DNA of 34,697 bases from a virus (IMGVR_UViG_3300045741_000098:1-34697); one strand, 5' to 3'; counted from the first letter of the stretch, positions 7,610-17,272 are shown. The notes: a model not told the origin generated them from the sequence alone. A program made the numbers and translations.

Positions 7610-9067
7610 ATGAAAAGAACTTCTAAATATATTGCAGGTTCAATAGTAGCTGTTATATTATTGGTTACTTTTCTTACCGTTCTATCTACCGAAGCAAGGA
7701 TAAATAATCCGGCAATTTCAGCCGTAATGTGGTTTTTGAATGTTAGATCATTCAATGGCGTTCTTAATGCCAGTATGTTTCCGGGATCGGATATAGGCGC
7801 AAAAGTGAACTCGGCCTATACTTCTTTAGGATCTAATGGCGGAACTATTGTTATACCTGGTTCAGCAAGTTATTCATTCTCAACTCCGATATTACTCAAT
7901 ATCACAAATAAAAAGGTGTGGTTGAAGTGTGATCCAAACGTAATCCTTACCTATACCGGAAGCAATAATACTAGTGCCATAACTTTTGATACCGGTGTTA
8001 GCGCAACTGGTGGAAACGACAGATCTAATCAGGGAATTGATGGTTGCTATATCAAAGGTCCGGCATCAAATACCGGAACTACCGCTATTTACATTGGTGG
8101 TACAAGGGGAGCTAATCGTGCGACATTTAGGAATAACACAATAAGAGATTTTGGATGGGGATTCAAGGTCGGCGATAATACCTATTTTGATACCTGGGAA
8201 AATAACTTTGTAACCGCAAATAGCTCAAGTTGGAAATTCGTTGGAGTAACTAATTCAGGTGAAAACTTTTCTATGTTCCATAATACTTGGGCTGATTGTG
8301 TCTTGGGTACGTTATCATCTCCTCCGTATAATCCGAGAAAATGCTTTGATACTGGTGCAAATGTGGGTATAACTATTACCGGTGATTCTTTTGACGATGC
8401 AGAACTTTATGTTGGCCCGGCTACAAAACTTCTCGTATCTGGTGGATGGTTTGAAGCTCCTGCCGGCGCAGGTATTGTAGATTATGACAGAATAAGAATA
8501 GCATCATCTTCCGGAGATCTAACGACCGTTAATGTAAAAAATTCGTTCTTCTGGGTGAACAACAACTCAACAACCCTTAACCGAGTTATTAGAAACGGAG
8601 GTAATCTGATTCTTGATGGAGTAACGTTCTCCTGTTCCGGATGTGCTACAAGGACAAGGTTCGTATCTCAAGATACTTCTAGCGCAGGAAATACTACCCT
8701 CATAAATGTTAGGGACTTAAATTCTGTTACTACAAGTTGTATTGACAGTGGTGCAGGGTGTAATAGCTTTGACTTTGCCAAATCTACAAGAGGTAGTTGG
8801 ACAGCCGGTATGCAGATAAATTCCTCAAATCAGATATTTCTTGGACGACCGTCTGCTAACGGATTCACAATTGATGTAAATTCGGGTACGGCAAGTGTTT
8901 CAAGTGTTACTGAATTTACCGGATCAGCTACCACAAGCGTGCAGTTTGAAACATCTTCCGGTACAAAGGGAGCTTGTTTAGCTCTTGATGATGTGGGCGG
9001 AACTGGCATTACTTATTGCCGAACTAAATCCGGAACGATGACCTGTAATACAACACCTTGTAGATAA
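7610..9067 (+). CDS. Beta-helix tailspike-like protein with N-terminal membrane segment
   Basis: 485 aa from the ATG at 7610 (the in-frame TTG at 7598 lies inside the previous gene). Residues about 8-28 (IAGSIVAVILLVTFLTVLS) are a membrane segment. From about residue 55 (SDIGAKVNSAYTSLGSNGGT) a right-handed beta-helix of the pectate-lyase type begins, with typical lines such as ATFRNNTIRDFGWGFKV, as in tailspikes that bind or cut surface glycans. The C-terminus has four Cys (GACLALDD, TYCRTK, MTCNTTPCR), a pattern I recall from exported Patescibacteria proteins but could not search. Either a receptor-binding spike or a host-surface protein is possible. Confidence 0.7.
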   Translation: MKRTSKYIAGSIVAVILLVTFLTVLSTEARINNPAISAVMWFLNVRSFNGVLNASMFPGSDIGAKVNSAYTSLGSNGGTIVIPGSASYSFSTPILLNITNKKVWLKCDPNVILTYTGSNNTSAITFDTGVSATGGNDRSNQGIDGCYIKGPASNTGTTAIYIGGTRGANRATFRNNTIRDFGWGFKVGDNTYFDTWENNFVTANSSSWKFVGVTNSGENFSMFHNTWADCVLGTLSSPPYNPRKCFDTGANVGITITGDSFDDAELYVGPATKLLVSGGWFEAPAGAGIVDYDRIRIASSSGDLTTVNVKNSFFWVNNNSTTLNRVIRNGGNLILDGVTFSCSGCATRTRFVSQDTSSAGNTTLINVRDLNSVTTSCIDSGAGCNSFDFAKSTRGSWTAGMQINSSNQIFLGRPSANGFTIDVNSGTASVSSVTEFTGSATTSVQFETSSGTKGACLALDDVGGTGITYCRTKSGTMTCNTTPCR

Positions 9068-9068
9068 T

Positions 9069-9929
9069 ATGATAATTCAGCCCGGTTCAGTAAAATACAT
9101 AGAGTGGGCTAAGGATGATCCGGCAGATGCATCAACGATCTATCCTCAATGCAAAGTCCGAAACCTGGAAACAGATGATCTTATTGCTACGGTGAACTTA
9201 ACATCTTCAGATGGTAGAAGATTCCGGGGATCATATACAACTCCTCAAGATAGGTCTGGTTTAGGTTACTATATCAGCGAATTCATACAGGTATATTCAG
9301 ATGCCGGGCATACCACGCAAGGTACTCAATATGCCGATAGCCACGCTGTTTTTCAGGTATCTGAATACATACAACGCGTTGCATCTGTTCAACCTGGCCC
9401 TGGGCCGGTAATTGATTATTCGGTTATTGCTAACGTAATTGAAGATATTTATAAAAGGATTCAGAAAAAGGATCTGGATGCCTTGCGAAAAGAAATAGAT
9501 GACAAACTTGCAGAGATAAAAGTAATGCCGGCATCTCCGACTATTGACGTTTCCGGTATCACTAACTCCATTGAAAATCTGAAAAATGTTGTTGATATTG
9601 CATCGCAAGGTTATGGTAAATCAAGATCTGAAATATCAAAACTATCAAAAGAGTTTGCCGGTATTGTTTCCGGAGCAAACATAAAGTCCTTTGATGAGAA
9701 TGTAAAAGCAATGGCAAAGATTCTGGAAAAGAATACATCTCAATCTACCGGATCTTTGGCAAATGACGCGGTATTAAAGACGCGCCTGATTAAAGAATTG
9801 TCCCAGGAGATAAGGATATTACAGAAAATGTCCGATGCCCTGATGTCCTCAACGGATGATCTGAATACAAACATCGCAAAGTTATCAAAAGAATTGAAAG
9901 ATGTAACTTTTGTAATGAAAAAAAGTTAA
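9069..9929 (+). CDS. Baseplate/fibre base protein with coiled coil
   Basis: 286 aa. The first 105 residues look like the beta-sandwich found at the N-terminus of baseplate upper proteins (YIEWAKDDPADASTIYP, then DGRRFRGSYTTP and YYISEFIQVY), which attach receptor-binding proteins to the virion. The remainder (about 130-286) is a charged helical coiled coil, probably trimeric. It has no signal peptide, unlike its neighbours on both sides. Its stop shares the A of the ATG of the giant fibre gene (TAATG at 9927-9931), so the two are translationally coupled and likely act as partners. Confidence 0.6.
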   Translation: MIIQPGSVKYIEWAKDDPADASTIYPQCKVRNLETDDLIATVNLTSSDGRRFRGSYTTPQDRSGLGYYISEFIQVYSDAGHTTQGTQYADSHAVFQVSEYIQRVASVQPGPGPVIDYSVIANVIEDIYKRIQKKDLDALRKEIDDKLAEIKVMPASPTIDVSGITNSIENLKNVVDIASQGYGKSRSEISKLSKEFAGIVSGANIKSFDENVKAMAKILEKNTSQSTGSLANDAVLKTRLIKELSQEIRILQKMSDALMSSTDDLNTNIAKLSKELKDVTFVMKKS

Positions 9930-12900
9930 TGAAAAAATATACTATTGCATCATTGATATTCATATTTATACCCGCCGTTGCCTATGCGGGACTGTTTACA
10001 GATGTGTATAACTACATCCGGGGTAATTCTTCGGTACAATTAGGAGATACCCTAGCAACACTTCCGGCGTTCACTATCTCCGGTTCAAATATAATCTCAA
10101 GACTTCCATCTTATGATTGTACGGCCTTCGCTAATAGTGGAAAACTTACAATCAATGGTTCAAAACAGGTAGTTTGTATGGACGATACTTCCGGAGGCGG
10201 AAGTGGCGGAGGGACTATGATAGAAATTGGCGCAGGTAATCCCAATAGTGGCATAAAGATATCTTCATTATCTTTTGATGCCGGTGGATTCAATGTTACC
10301 AATCCTACCGGATATGGTTTTGTTCAAATAGATTATGTGAATGGTCCGGCCTCCCGCTCTATCGCCCAGACAATCACCGGTCTTTGGAACTTAAAGCCCG
10401 GAGTGAATATTGGTGATACCGCAGGACAGTACATAAACATAGACGGAGCGAATGGCATCCGAGGCCAAACCCCCGGTATGGATTTGAATATCAATCAGAA
10501 TGACGGCGGTAATATGACTATCGGCTACGGTGGCTCTGGTACAATCGGAGGTAATGTTTCAATACTTGGGACTAAAAACGATTCCGGAACTGGCGGAACA
10601 GTTACTCTTGATGGTGGCGCTTCTTCTGCCGGACCTGCGGGGAACGTGATAGTACAATCTACTGGGAATGGTCTTTTGTGGGCAAAGGGCTCGGCTTCTG
10701 TTTCAAAAGGATTTGAGGCTATTGGTTATGCTTCTGCTTCTAAATACTATGGCGCAGGTCTTATATCTTGTACCGGCGCTAATCACGTACAATGGACTGG
10801 CGGATTATTTAGTTGTGCCTCTGATCCGGTAGGTGGTGGAGGTAGTGCTGTTGGCTTCAAGGAAGGCGGTGGAGGTTCATATACAAATGTATCATCAGTA
10901 CAATTTTCCGCCTCTGGCTTCAATCTTGTCTTTACCGGTTCAAAGGCTTCCATATCTTTGGACTGGACTAATGGCCCGGCATCAAGAGGACTTTCTCAAA
11001 CTTGGACTGGTACTCCTTACTTTTCAGGAGGGGCTTCATTGAGTGGAACGGTTAAAATATCTCATCTATCAAACCTAACGAGCGATGGATTCGTTAAGAC
11101 TTCCGGTGGCAATGGTACTCTTGTAGTTGATGGCAATACCTATCTTACTGGTGTTTCTGCTGATTCTCCTTTATCCGGTACAGGCACATCAGGAGATCAT
11201 CTTAAATTTACTAATCCTGGCTATATCACAGGTAATCAGACTATTACACTCTTGGGAGCTGTAACTGGCTCTGGGACTACTTCAATAACAACAAGTTTTT
11301 CGGCAAACGCTTCGTTCTCGGCCGGTGAATTTACGATATATGCTTCGGCTACAAAGTTTTATGGTGCGAACCTTACAACTTGTTCTAATGCTCTTACCTG
11401 GACTGGTGGGCAGTTTGGATGTTCTGGCGCATATCAGCCATCAAACGCTTCTCTTACGGCTCTTGGAGCGCTTGGGGGTAATGGTATTGTAGCCCAGACA
11501 GGCGCAAACACGTTTGCCAATAGAACAATAACCGGAACGACTAATCAGATAAGCGTTGCCAATGGTGATGGCGCATCAGCCAATCCGACACTTTCAATCC
11601 CCACGCCGTTTATAATTCCTGGTAGGGCTTCGGTATCTGGTAATTTTGAAGTATCAGGTGGCACTGCATCAATCTCTGGGGCTGTTACTTTAGCCTCAAC
11701 ACTCGGAGTTAGTGGAGTTACTACTTTAACCGGTAGGGCTTCAATCACTTCAGCGAGTGTTTCTGTCGGTATTGAATCAACTGGTTTTGCTTCTGCCTCA
11801 AAGGTATATGGTGCGGGATTGGCTTCTTGTACTGGATCTAATCATCTTCAATGGACTGGTGGACTTTTCTCTTGTTCAGCAGATGCCGTAGGTGGCGGAG
11901 GTTCAGCATTTCAGGTTCGTACCTATCCTGGGACTACTGTTTCTAATGTAGCCACTATCTCGTTTGATGGCGGAAAGTTCGTTGTAAGTGCTTCCACTTC
12001 AACCGATTCAGCAATTAACCTAAATTGGGGTGCAGGTGGTCCGGCATCGCGCGCGTTATCTAATACCTGGAGTGCTTTGAATGTTTTTAACTCCTATGCT
12101 TCGGTATCCCCAAAGTTCGGAGTGTACAATTCAGGAAATGCAGATATAGGTTTGAATAATACTCAAAATGTTGATGGTAATTTCACTATCCGATCAGTTG
12201 GTGGTACAAACGTAGCTAAGATTTCAATACTCGGTTCAGCATCCCAGGCCCTAGTTACCATAGCCTCACGTGGTGATGTGGGAATAAACACAACCTCTCC
12301 AAACCTTAATGGATATGCCGGAAAGACATTAACGATGTATGATTCATTTATTCCCGCAATAGAAGGGTATAGGGTAAACAGTTCTGCCGGTACTAATGTT
12401 TTCTTATTCCGTGGAGCTAATTCCATAAACACCGCTTTGGCCGGATTCGCAATCTATACAACTGCTAACGCTAATAATAAGGGTGAAATAAGACTACAAA
12501 CGAATAATGGCTCTACCACCGGTGACAGAATGACAATCAATGAGTATGGTGCATCATTCTCTGTACCATACGAGAATACCACTTATACATCTTCATCTCT
12601 ATACTATGGTGCGACGCTTACTGGTTGTACCGCTAATGGCAACGTCCTCCAATGGACAGGTGGGCAGTTTTCTTGTCATCCATTGGGCGCTATTGATATT
12701 CCGGCGCTTAACTATCAGCCTGTTGGTGCTTATCTAACCTCCGTGACCGCTGATGCTCCGCTCTCCGGTGCAGGTACAGCAGGTTCACATCTTGTCTTTA
12801 CAAATCCTGGATACATAACTTCAAGTGCTTCGTTCGCGGAGTTCACACAATACGCCTCGGCGACTAAGTTCTTTGGGGCTAATCTTACAACTTGTGGTGA

Positions 12901-15400
12901 TGGAACGCACGCCCTCTCCTGGACTAATGGCCAGTTCGGTTGTCAGGCTATCACAGCAACTGGAGGCGGTGGCGGAGGAACACAGATAGATGTAGGTTTG
13001 GATAATCCTGATGGAACTAAAGTATCATCAATCTCGCTTCACGGTTCAGCGTTTACACTTAACACGGGTTCAGGATATGCGGATATAAACCTCAACTACA
13101 CTACCGGTCCGGCTTCGCGCGCGATGTCACAGACTTGGACTGGTGTTCCCTATTTCTCTGCCGGTGCTTCGGTAGCTACTAAGTTTGAAGTGGTTGGTAT
13201 CGCATCAGTCAATGGGAATGTGGAGTTCAATAACTCACGTCTTGACCTCTATGCCTCCTCTGACCAGACAGAAGTCTTTAACATCCGTAGCGGTGGAGTA
13301 TTCTATGGAAAATGGAACTCTGAATTTAATGGTTTAGTAATACAGAACAAAAGTGCAACGACTAATGCCTTATCGGAATTGCAGATAGGTGCTGACGATG
13401 CCACTAATTTCAATAAGGTTTTTGAGGTGGGCTATACTTCGTCTGTATTCTCATCAACATCGTATAGCGCATTAAGTCCTCATAATGCCTATCTTAGTAA
13501 TGACGTTGGAAATCTATCACTCTTGACTGCTTCTACTTCTTCGGGGGTGGGTATAAAATTCTATACTGGAGGATTGCTCACTTCTAACCTAAAAATGTCC
13601 ATTACTAGAGGAGTATCAATCTCTGCCCCATTTGAACTCTCAAATACTGCTTCAATAGGGGGTAATGTTACATTCAATAGCTCCGGTTCGTCATCGTTGA
13701 TATTCTCTCCTAATGGTGGACTAGCTCAATCAAAGTGGAGAATTGATGTCGGAGGTTTAACCGGTTCTACTTGGGCATCGGAAAGTTTTGTGATAAGAGG
13801 GCCTACAAATGCGCCATTATTCAAGATAGCTTCAAATGGATTTATAATGATAGGTACTACAAAACCTTTGACTTCAGGAGGTTCTTCAAACTCGTTCTCG
13901 TTTTATGATAATAGGGGGAATGATTCTTATTTCACATTCAGGAACGGTTCATCTGGCAAGGCGATGAGAATGACGCAACAGGCCAATTCTGACTATGCTC
14001 AATATGGTCTTATAAACACTAATTCTGCTTGGCTATTTGGTACGTTTGGTCAAACAAGAGTAACGATAGCCGATGATGCCGGTGCTTCAACTCTCTATCC
14101 TCTTGAGATTGAAAAGGGTACTCCTACTGATACCGTGTACTTGAAATCTCAAGGACGTGTGGGCATAAATACCAATGTACCAAAAAGCCAATTAAGCCTT
14201 GTTGATACTTTCACCGGCTCAATAGCTTCCGGTTCGTTTGCGATACGTTCTGCAAATACAATAGGTATGGTAGCCTCAATTTCGGCAACAGCGATGACGA
14301 CTGGTAGTGTTATAAATGTATTGACATCATCAGCCTCAACATCTCCCGCCCTTAAATTCTCCATAAATAATCTTGGAGTTGCGGTTACTAAAGCATCATT
14401 AAGCTCAAAGGGAGCGCTAGAGTTGATGGATTATGCTTCTGCTTCGGCATATCGTGGTGGTGGACTGGCTTCTTGTACTGGTGCGAATAAACTGCTGTGG
14501 AGTGCGGGTGTTTTCTCTTGTGGTACTGATATAGGAATAACAGCATCCCTATCTACCAATTTTGAATTAACGACTGCCGGTTCGGTTATTGGAATAAACC
14601 CTGGAACTACGACAACGGCGGGAGCTTTGGAAATTAACTCGGCTATGACCGCAGGTGCGATAGCTTCAATATCTGCAAACGGAGCATTGACTGGTTCGGT
14701 ATTTCAGATAACCGCTATCCCTATGACTACCGGCAGAATCTTTGATATAACCGTTCCGGCTTCTGGTTCTGGTAACCGCTCTGGCGCTAATATATTAAAG
14801 GTAACAGCCGGTACGGTGGTTACCGCATCACTATCTTCGGGTGGAGATCTATCATTAAGAGGTGGTATTTATACTCATCGTTCTGTAACTAACTGTACAA
14901 CTGCCGGAGGCGTTTGTCTTGATTATGCCGAAAGTTTTGCCGGTGCTTCTGGTTTGGAAGCGGGCGATGTTGTTCAATGGGACTATACTAAAGGGCCGGT
15001 AGTTTCAAAATACGATGGTTCTGGTGAAGCTATCGGTGTTGTTTCTACTAATCCGGGCATAATCATAACCGGAGATAAGGTTCTAACTGGGGATGTTGGG
15101 GAACAATATAAACCCTATAAAGACAGAGGCGAAGTACCGATTGCCCTTGTAGGACGTGTTCCTGTTAAAACAAGTGAGCGGATTTATCCCGGAGATAGAC
15201 TTGCTCCTGTTGCTGATGGAAAAGTTGCAAAAGCTACTAAAGCCGGAATGACTATCGGAATTGCCCTTGAAAACTCAAATGAGGGCAAGGTAATGATAAT
15301 GGTTATGAATACTTATTGGACACCTGATAATAATGATGTGGTTCAGGTTATAGTAAAACATCAAACATTATGGGAGTGGATTAAGTCTGTATTCAAATAA
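9929..15400 (+). CDS. Giant tail fibre with signal peptide and C-terminal chaperone/peptidase domain
   Basis: 1823 aa, the largest gene. Residues 1-20 are a classic signal peptide (basic MKKY, hydrophobic core, likely cut after AYA). The body is Gly/Ser/Thr-rich beta structure with six copies of a module YxGAxLxxCxxxxxLxWTxGxFxC, near nt 10724, 11338, 11785, 12583, 12850 and 14434, and four PASR motifs near nt 10345, 10975, 12040 and 13110. Each module has two Cys that could form a disulfide outside the cell. The last 150 residues (from DYAESFAGASGLEAGDVV) resemble the Peptidase_G2 intramolecular chaperone that trims fibres after folding, as in phi29-type neck appendages. The signal peptide and Cys pairs suggest export; the chaperone domain suggests a trimeric fibre. 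Domain names are from memory. Confidence 0.75.
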   Translation: MKKYTIASLIFIFIPAVAYAGLFTDVYNYIRGNSSVQLGDTLATLPAFTISGSNIISRLPSYDCTAFANSGKLTINGSKQVVCMDDTSGGGSGGGTMIEIGAGNPNSGIKISSLSFDAGGFNVTNPTGYGFVQIDYVNGPASRSIAQTITGLWNLKPGVNIGDTAGQYINIDGANGIRGQTPGMDLNINQNDGGNMTIGYGGSGTIGGNVSILGTKNDSGTGGTVTLDGGASSAGPAGNVIVQSTGNGLLWAKGSASVSKGFEAIGYASASKYYGAGLISCTGANHVQWTGGLFSCASDPVGGGGSAVGFKEGGGGSYTNVSSVQFSASGFNLVFTGSKASISLDWTNGPASRGLSQTWTGTPYFSGGASLSGTVKISHLSNLTSDGFVKTSGGNGTLVVDGNTYLTGVSADSPLSGTGTSGDHLKFTNPGYITGNQTITLLGAVTGSGTTSITTSFSANASFSAGEFTIYASATKFYGANLTTCSNALTWTGGQFGCSGAYQPSNASLTALGALGGNGIVAQTGANTFANRTITGTTNQISVANGDGASANPTLSIPTPFIIPGRASVSGNFEVSGGTASISGAVTLASTLGVSGVTTLTGRASITSASVSVGIESTGFASASKVYGAGLASCTGSNHLQWTGGLFSCSADAVGGGGSAFQVRTYPGTTVSNVATISFDGGKFVVSASTSTDSAINLNWGAGGPASRALSNTWSALNVFNSYASVSPKFGVYNSGNADIGLNNTQNVDGNFTIRSVGGTNVAKISILGSASQALVTIASRGDVGINTTSPNLNGYAGKTLTMYDSFIPAIEGYRVNSSAGTNVFLFRGANSINTALAGFAIYTTANANNKGEIRLQTNNGSTTGDRMTINEYGASFSVPYENTTYTSSSLYYGATLTGCTANGNVLQWTGGQFSCHPLGAIDIPALNYQPVGAYLTSVTADAPLSGAGTAGSHLVFTNPGYITSSASFAEFTQYASATKFFGANLTTCGDGTHALSWTNGQFGCQAITATGGGGGGTQIDVGLDNPDGTKVSSISLHGSAFTLNTGSGYADINLNYTTGPASRAMSQTWTGVPYFSAGASVATKFEVVGIASVNGNVEFNNSRLDLYASSDQTEVFNIRSGGVFYGKWNSEFNGLVIQNKSATTNALSELQIGADDATNFNKVFEVGYTSSVFSSTSYSALSPHNAYLSNDVGNLSLLTASTSSGVGIKFYTGGLLTSNLKMSITRGVSISAPFELSNTASIGGNVTFNSSGSSSLIFSPNGGLAQSKWRIDVGGLTGSTWASESFVIRGPTNAPLFKIASNGFIMIGTTKPLTSGGSSNSFSFYDNRGNDSYFTFRNGSSGKAMRMTQQANSDYAQYGLINTNSAWLFGTFGQTRVTIADDAGASTLYPLEIEKGTPTDTVYLKSQGRVGINTNVPKSQLSLVDTFTGSIASGSFAIRSANTIGMVASISATAMTTGSVINVLTSSASTSPALKFSINNLGVAVTKASLSSKGALELMDYASASAYRGGGLASCTGANKLLWSAGVFSCGTDIGITASLSTNFELTTAGSVIGINPGTTTTAGALEINSAMTAGAIASISANGALTGSVFQITAIPMTTGRIFDITVPASGSGNRSGANILKVTAGTVVTASLSSGGDLSLRGGIYTHRSVTNCTTAGGVCLDYAESFAGASGLEAGDVVQWDYTKGPVVSKYDGSGEAIGVVSTNPGIIITGDKVLTGDVGEQYKPYKDRGEVPIALVGRVPVKTSERIYPGDRLAPVADGKVAKATKAGMTIGIALENSNEGKVMIMVMNTYWTPDNNDVVQVIVKHQTLWEWIKSVFK

Positions 15401-15422
15401 AATAGCCAAGTACCTGCTTTAA

Positions 15423-15431
15423 TGGTATAAT
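15423..15431 (+). promoter_or_regulatory. Extended -10 promoter for the lysis genes
   Basis: TGG followed by TATAAT (15426-15431), then six bases and the ATG at 15438. No clear -35 box is seen, which an extended -10 can tolerate. The predicted mRNA is leaderless. Having its own promoter would let the lysis genes be timed separately from the fibre genes. Confidence 0.55.
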
Positions 15432-15437
15432 AGTAAT

Positions 15438-15734
15438 ATGCTAAACGAAGCCGATATCCCAAAGTTAGAACAATTAACCAATAGTACAACTATAAAAAAT
15501 TTGGGCTATATTGTTGCTATTGTTACTCCTACAATAGCGATAGTAATGGGATATATGGCTTTGGTAAATCGGGTGGAATTGGTGGCACAACAGGTTCAGG
15601 CGGTGGCAAAAGATGTTCAGGAGATAAAGGGCAATCACCTTGTCCACGTTGAAAATAAATTAAATGAATTTCAGACTTCTCTCATAGATCACGATAAAAA
15701 GATTGAACGTATTTTAACAATACTAAAACAATGA
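15438..15734 (+). CDS. XhlA-like membrane/coiled-coil lysis protein
   Basis: 98 aa with one transmembrane segment at about residues 21-43 (LGYIVAIVTPTIAIVMGYMA) followed by a coiled coil (VAQQVQAVAKDVQEIKG, DHDKKIERILTILKQ). This layout resembles hemolysin XhlA-type proteins, although the membrane segment precedes the coiled coil here. Its position directly before the peptidase gene, with a four-base overlap (ATGA), supports a lysis role at the cytoplasmic membrane. It has a separate leaderless promoter. Confidence 0.55.
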   Translation: MLNEADIPKLEQLTNSTTIKNLGYIVAIVTPTIAIVMGYMALVNRVELVAQQVQAVAKDVQEIKGNHLVHVENKLNEFQTSLIDHDKKIERILTILKQ

Positions 15735-16807
15735 AAAAATTTGATATAACAAAGAATACCGGTATTCGCATAGAGGAACTAAAGCCCGAAGATTATATCT
15801 TTGGAGTTAATTCTCTGATAGTCTTTGAGAAGCGCAATACTACCGGGAATTGGAAACTATTTCGTTCTTCTGATGAGCGCCAGTCTTATCGCCTTTTTGA
15901 TGCTATGGATTGCGTAACGATGTCAGCCCTGAATGATTTTGAAGAACAGGCTAACTGGATGCTTGCCAATAATCTATGGCCGGCCGATGCCCTTAAATTC
16001 TGGAACGATAACGGATATATTGTGAATGGAAAGTTTGAAGTATCGGATAGGTTTATAGCCAAAATGTCTAAGACTACCGCGCAAGGGAATACATTCCCTA
16101 ACGTCCATAACGCCATAAGGAACTGCGGTGTCGTACCAGAGGCGATGTGGCCGGCAAGTGATGATTTTACCTGGGAGATATTTTATTCAGAAGTCCGCCC
16201 GGAGGTAATTGCTCTCGGACTTCAATCCCTCAAATATTTCAACTGGCAATATGAGAAGATACCTACCGATAAAAAGACGTTACAAACTCAACTTCAGCAC
16301 GCGCCAATTCATATAGGCGTAGGGACTTGCCCGGACTGGAATGATGGCAAGGTATCAGCCTGTCAGATGTCGCCAAATCACGGTGTATTATTGGATTCAA
16401 TTCAAGTGGATGGGTATCATATCTTTGACCACTATGCTCCGTTTGATAAGGTTTTAGCTCCGGACTACCTAATTCCGATAGCATACAAAGCCATCTTATA
16501 CCCAATTAAGAGGTCTGATCCAATTGGAATAACAACTTTTAACAATGACCTTCGGTATGGACAGGGCGGGCCGGAGGTCGCCAAATTGAAAGATGCCCTA
16601 TATAAAATGGCCTGGATAAGTATAGACGAGATTGTAGGAAGCGATATTTACGATGATAGGTTGGCTAAAGCAGTATTCAATTTTCAACTGGGAAATATAT
16701 TGCATACTCCCAGTACCTTATCTGAACTCTTTTCTCTCCGGGGTAAAGTCGTAGGCCCAAAGACAAGAGCCGTATTAAACCAGTATTATAATATGTGGTC
16801 TAAATAA
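15731..16807 (+). CDS. Papain-like endolysin with peptidoglycan-binding domain
   Basis: 358 aa, two parts. Residues about 40-250 look like a C1-type cysteine peptidase: Cys61 in AMDCVTMSALND, His217 in MSPNHGVLLDSI and Asp233 in YHIFDHYAPF stand at the places of the papain triad. Residues about 265-355 match a PG_binding_1 domain (DLRYGQGGPEVAKLKDAL, then VVGPKTRAVLN). The protein has no signal peptide, so it would reach the wall through the neighbouring holin. A papain-like fold as phage lysin is less common than amidase, CHAP or lysozyme types. Cleavage of peptide cross-links is the likely reaction, by inference from the fold. It sits between an XhlA-like and a holin-like gene. Confidence 0.7.
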   Translation: MKKFDITKNTGIRIEELKPEDYIFGVNSLIVFEKRNTTGNWKLFRSSDERQSYRLFDAMDCVTMSALNDFEEQANWMLANNLWPADALKFWNDNGYIVNGKFEVSDRFIAKMSKTTAQGNTFPNVHNAIRNCGVVPEAMWPASDDFTWEIFYSEVRPEVIALGLQSLKYFNWQYEKIPTDKKTLQTQLQHAPIHIGVGTCPDWNDGKVSACQMSPNHGVLLDSIQVDGYHIFDHYAPFDKVLAPDYLIPIAYKAILYPIKRSDPIGITTFNNDLRYGQGGPEVAKLKDALYKMAWISIDEIVGSDIYDDRLAKAVFNFQLGNILHTPSTLSELFSLRGKVVGPKTRAVLNQYYNMWSK

Positions 16808-16808
16808 A

Positions 16809-17045
16809 ATGAACTTAAAAAATGTATTATTAGGTGATGTTCAATCTTCGTCCGGAACTCTCTCGGTTAGTGATCTGCACGGTCTTTTGAGGACAGTTGC
16901 GCTAGGTTTGGGTGCTTTGGTGGTGGATTATCTCATTAAGTTAGTACCCGGCATAGACTTCGGTGTTAATTCTGCGGTTGTGGTAACGGTAACGATGGCT
17001 GTTCTGGAATTGGCCCGCAGATTCTTTGCTTCGGCACAACAGTAA
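16809..17045 (+). CDS. Holin-like membrane protein
   Basis: 78 aa with two hydrophobic stretches, about residues 27-48 (LRTVALGLGALVVDYLIKLV) and 53-70 (NSAVVVTVTMAVLELARRF), and a charged end RRFF. Size, topology and position one base after the endolysin gene fit a class II-type holin that permeabilises the cytoplasmic membrane at lysis. No Shine-Dalgarno sequence precedes the ATG. Confidence 0.6.
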   Translation: MNLKNVLLGDVQSSSGTLSVSDLHGLLRTVALGLGALVVDYLIKLVPGIDFGVNSAVVVTVTMAVLELARRFFASAQQ

Positions 17046-17051
17046 AAATAT

Positions 17052-17057
17052 AATCTC
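17052..17057 (+). promoter_or_regulatory. Possible -10 box before the tail module
   Basis: TATAAT in the AT-rich gap between the holin-like gene and the gene at 17069. It ends 11 bases before that ATG. No convincing -35 is visible. Confidence 0.3.
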
Positions 17058-17068
17058 CGTTAAAAGTT

Positions 17069-17272
17069 ATGGCTAACCAAAAACAATTTAAGAAAGTCGG
17101 CGATAATTTAGTTGAGGAGGATGTTCAGACAACCGTCAAGGTTAAAATTGATACCTCAAATTTACCGGATATGCGGAATAGATTGGTGAACCATAAACTT
17201 CAATTACAGTCCGAAATAGACGGTATTGATGAGCAGATCGCACGTATTGATGAGATAATGAACGCAAAATAA
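17069..17272 (+). CDS. Small coiled-coil protein
   Basis: 67 aa; residues about 35-66 form a short coiled coil (LQSEIDGIDEQIARIDEIMN). The frame ends in TAATGG, its stop sharing the A of the next ATG at 17272. No family recognised. Its place before the large propeller-like gene suggests a small tail-assembly or chaperone role. Confidence 0.6.
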   Translation: MANQKQFKKVGDNLVEEDVQTTVKVKIDTSNLPDMRNRLVNHKLQLQSEIDGIDEQIARIDEIMNAK

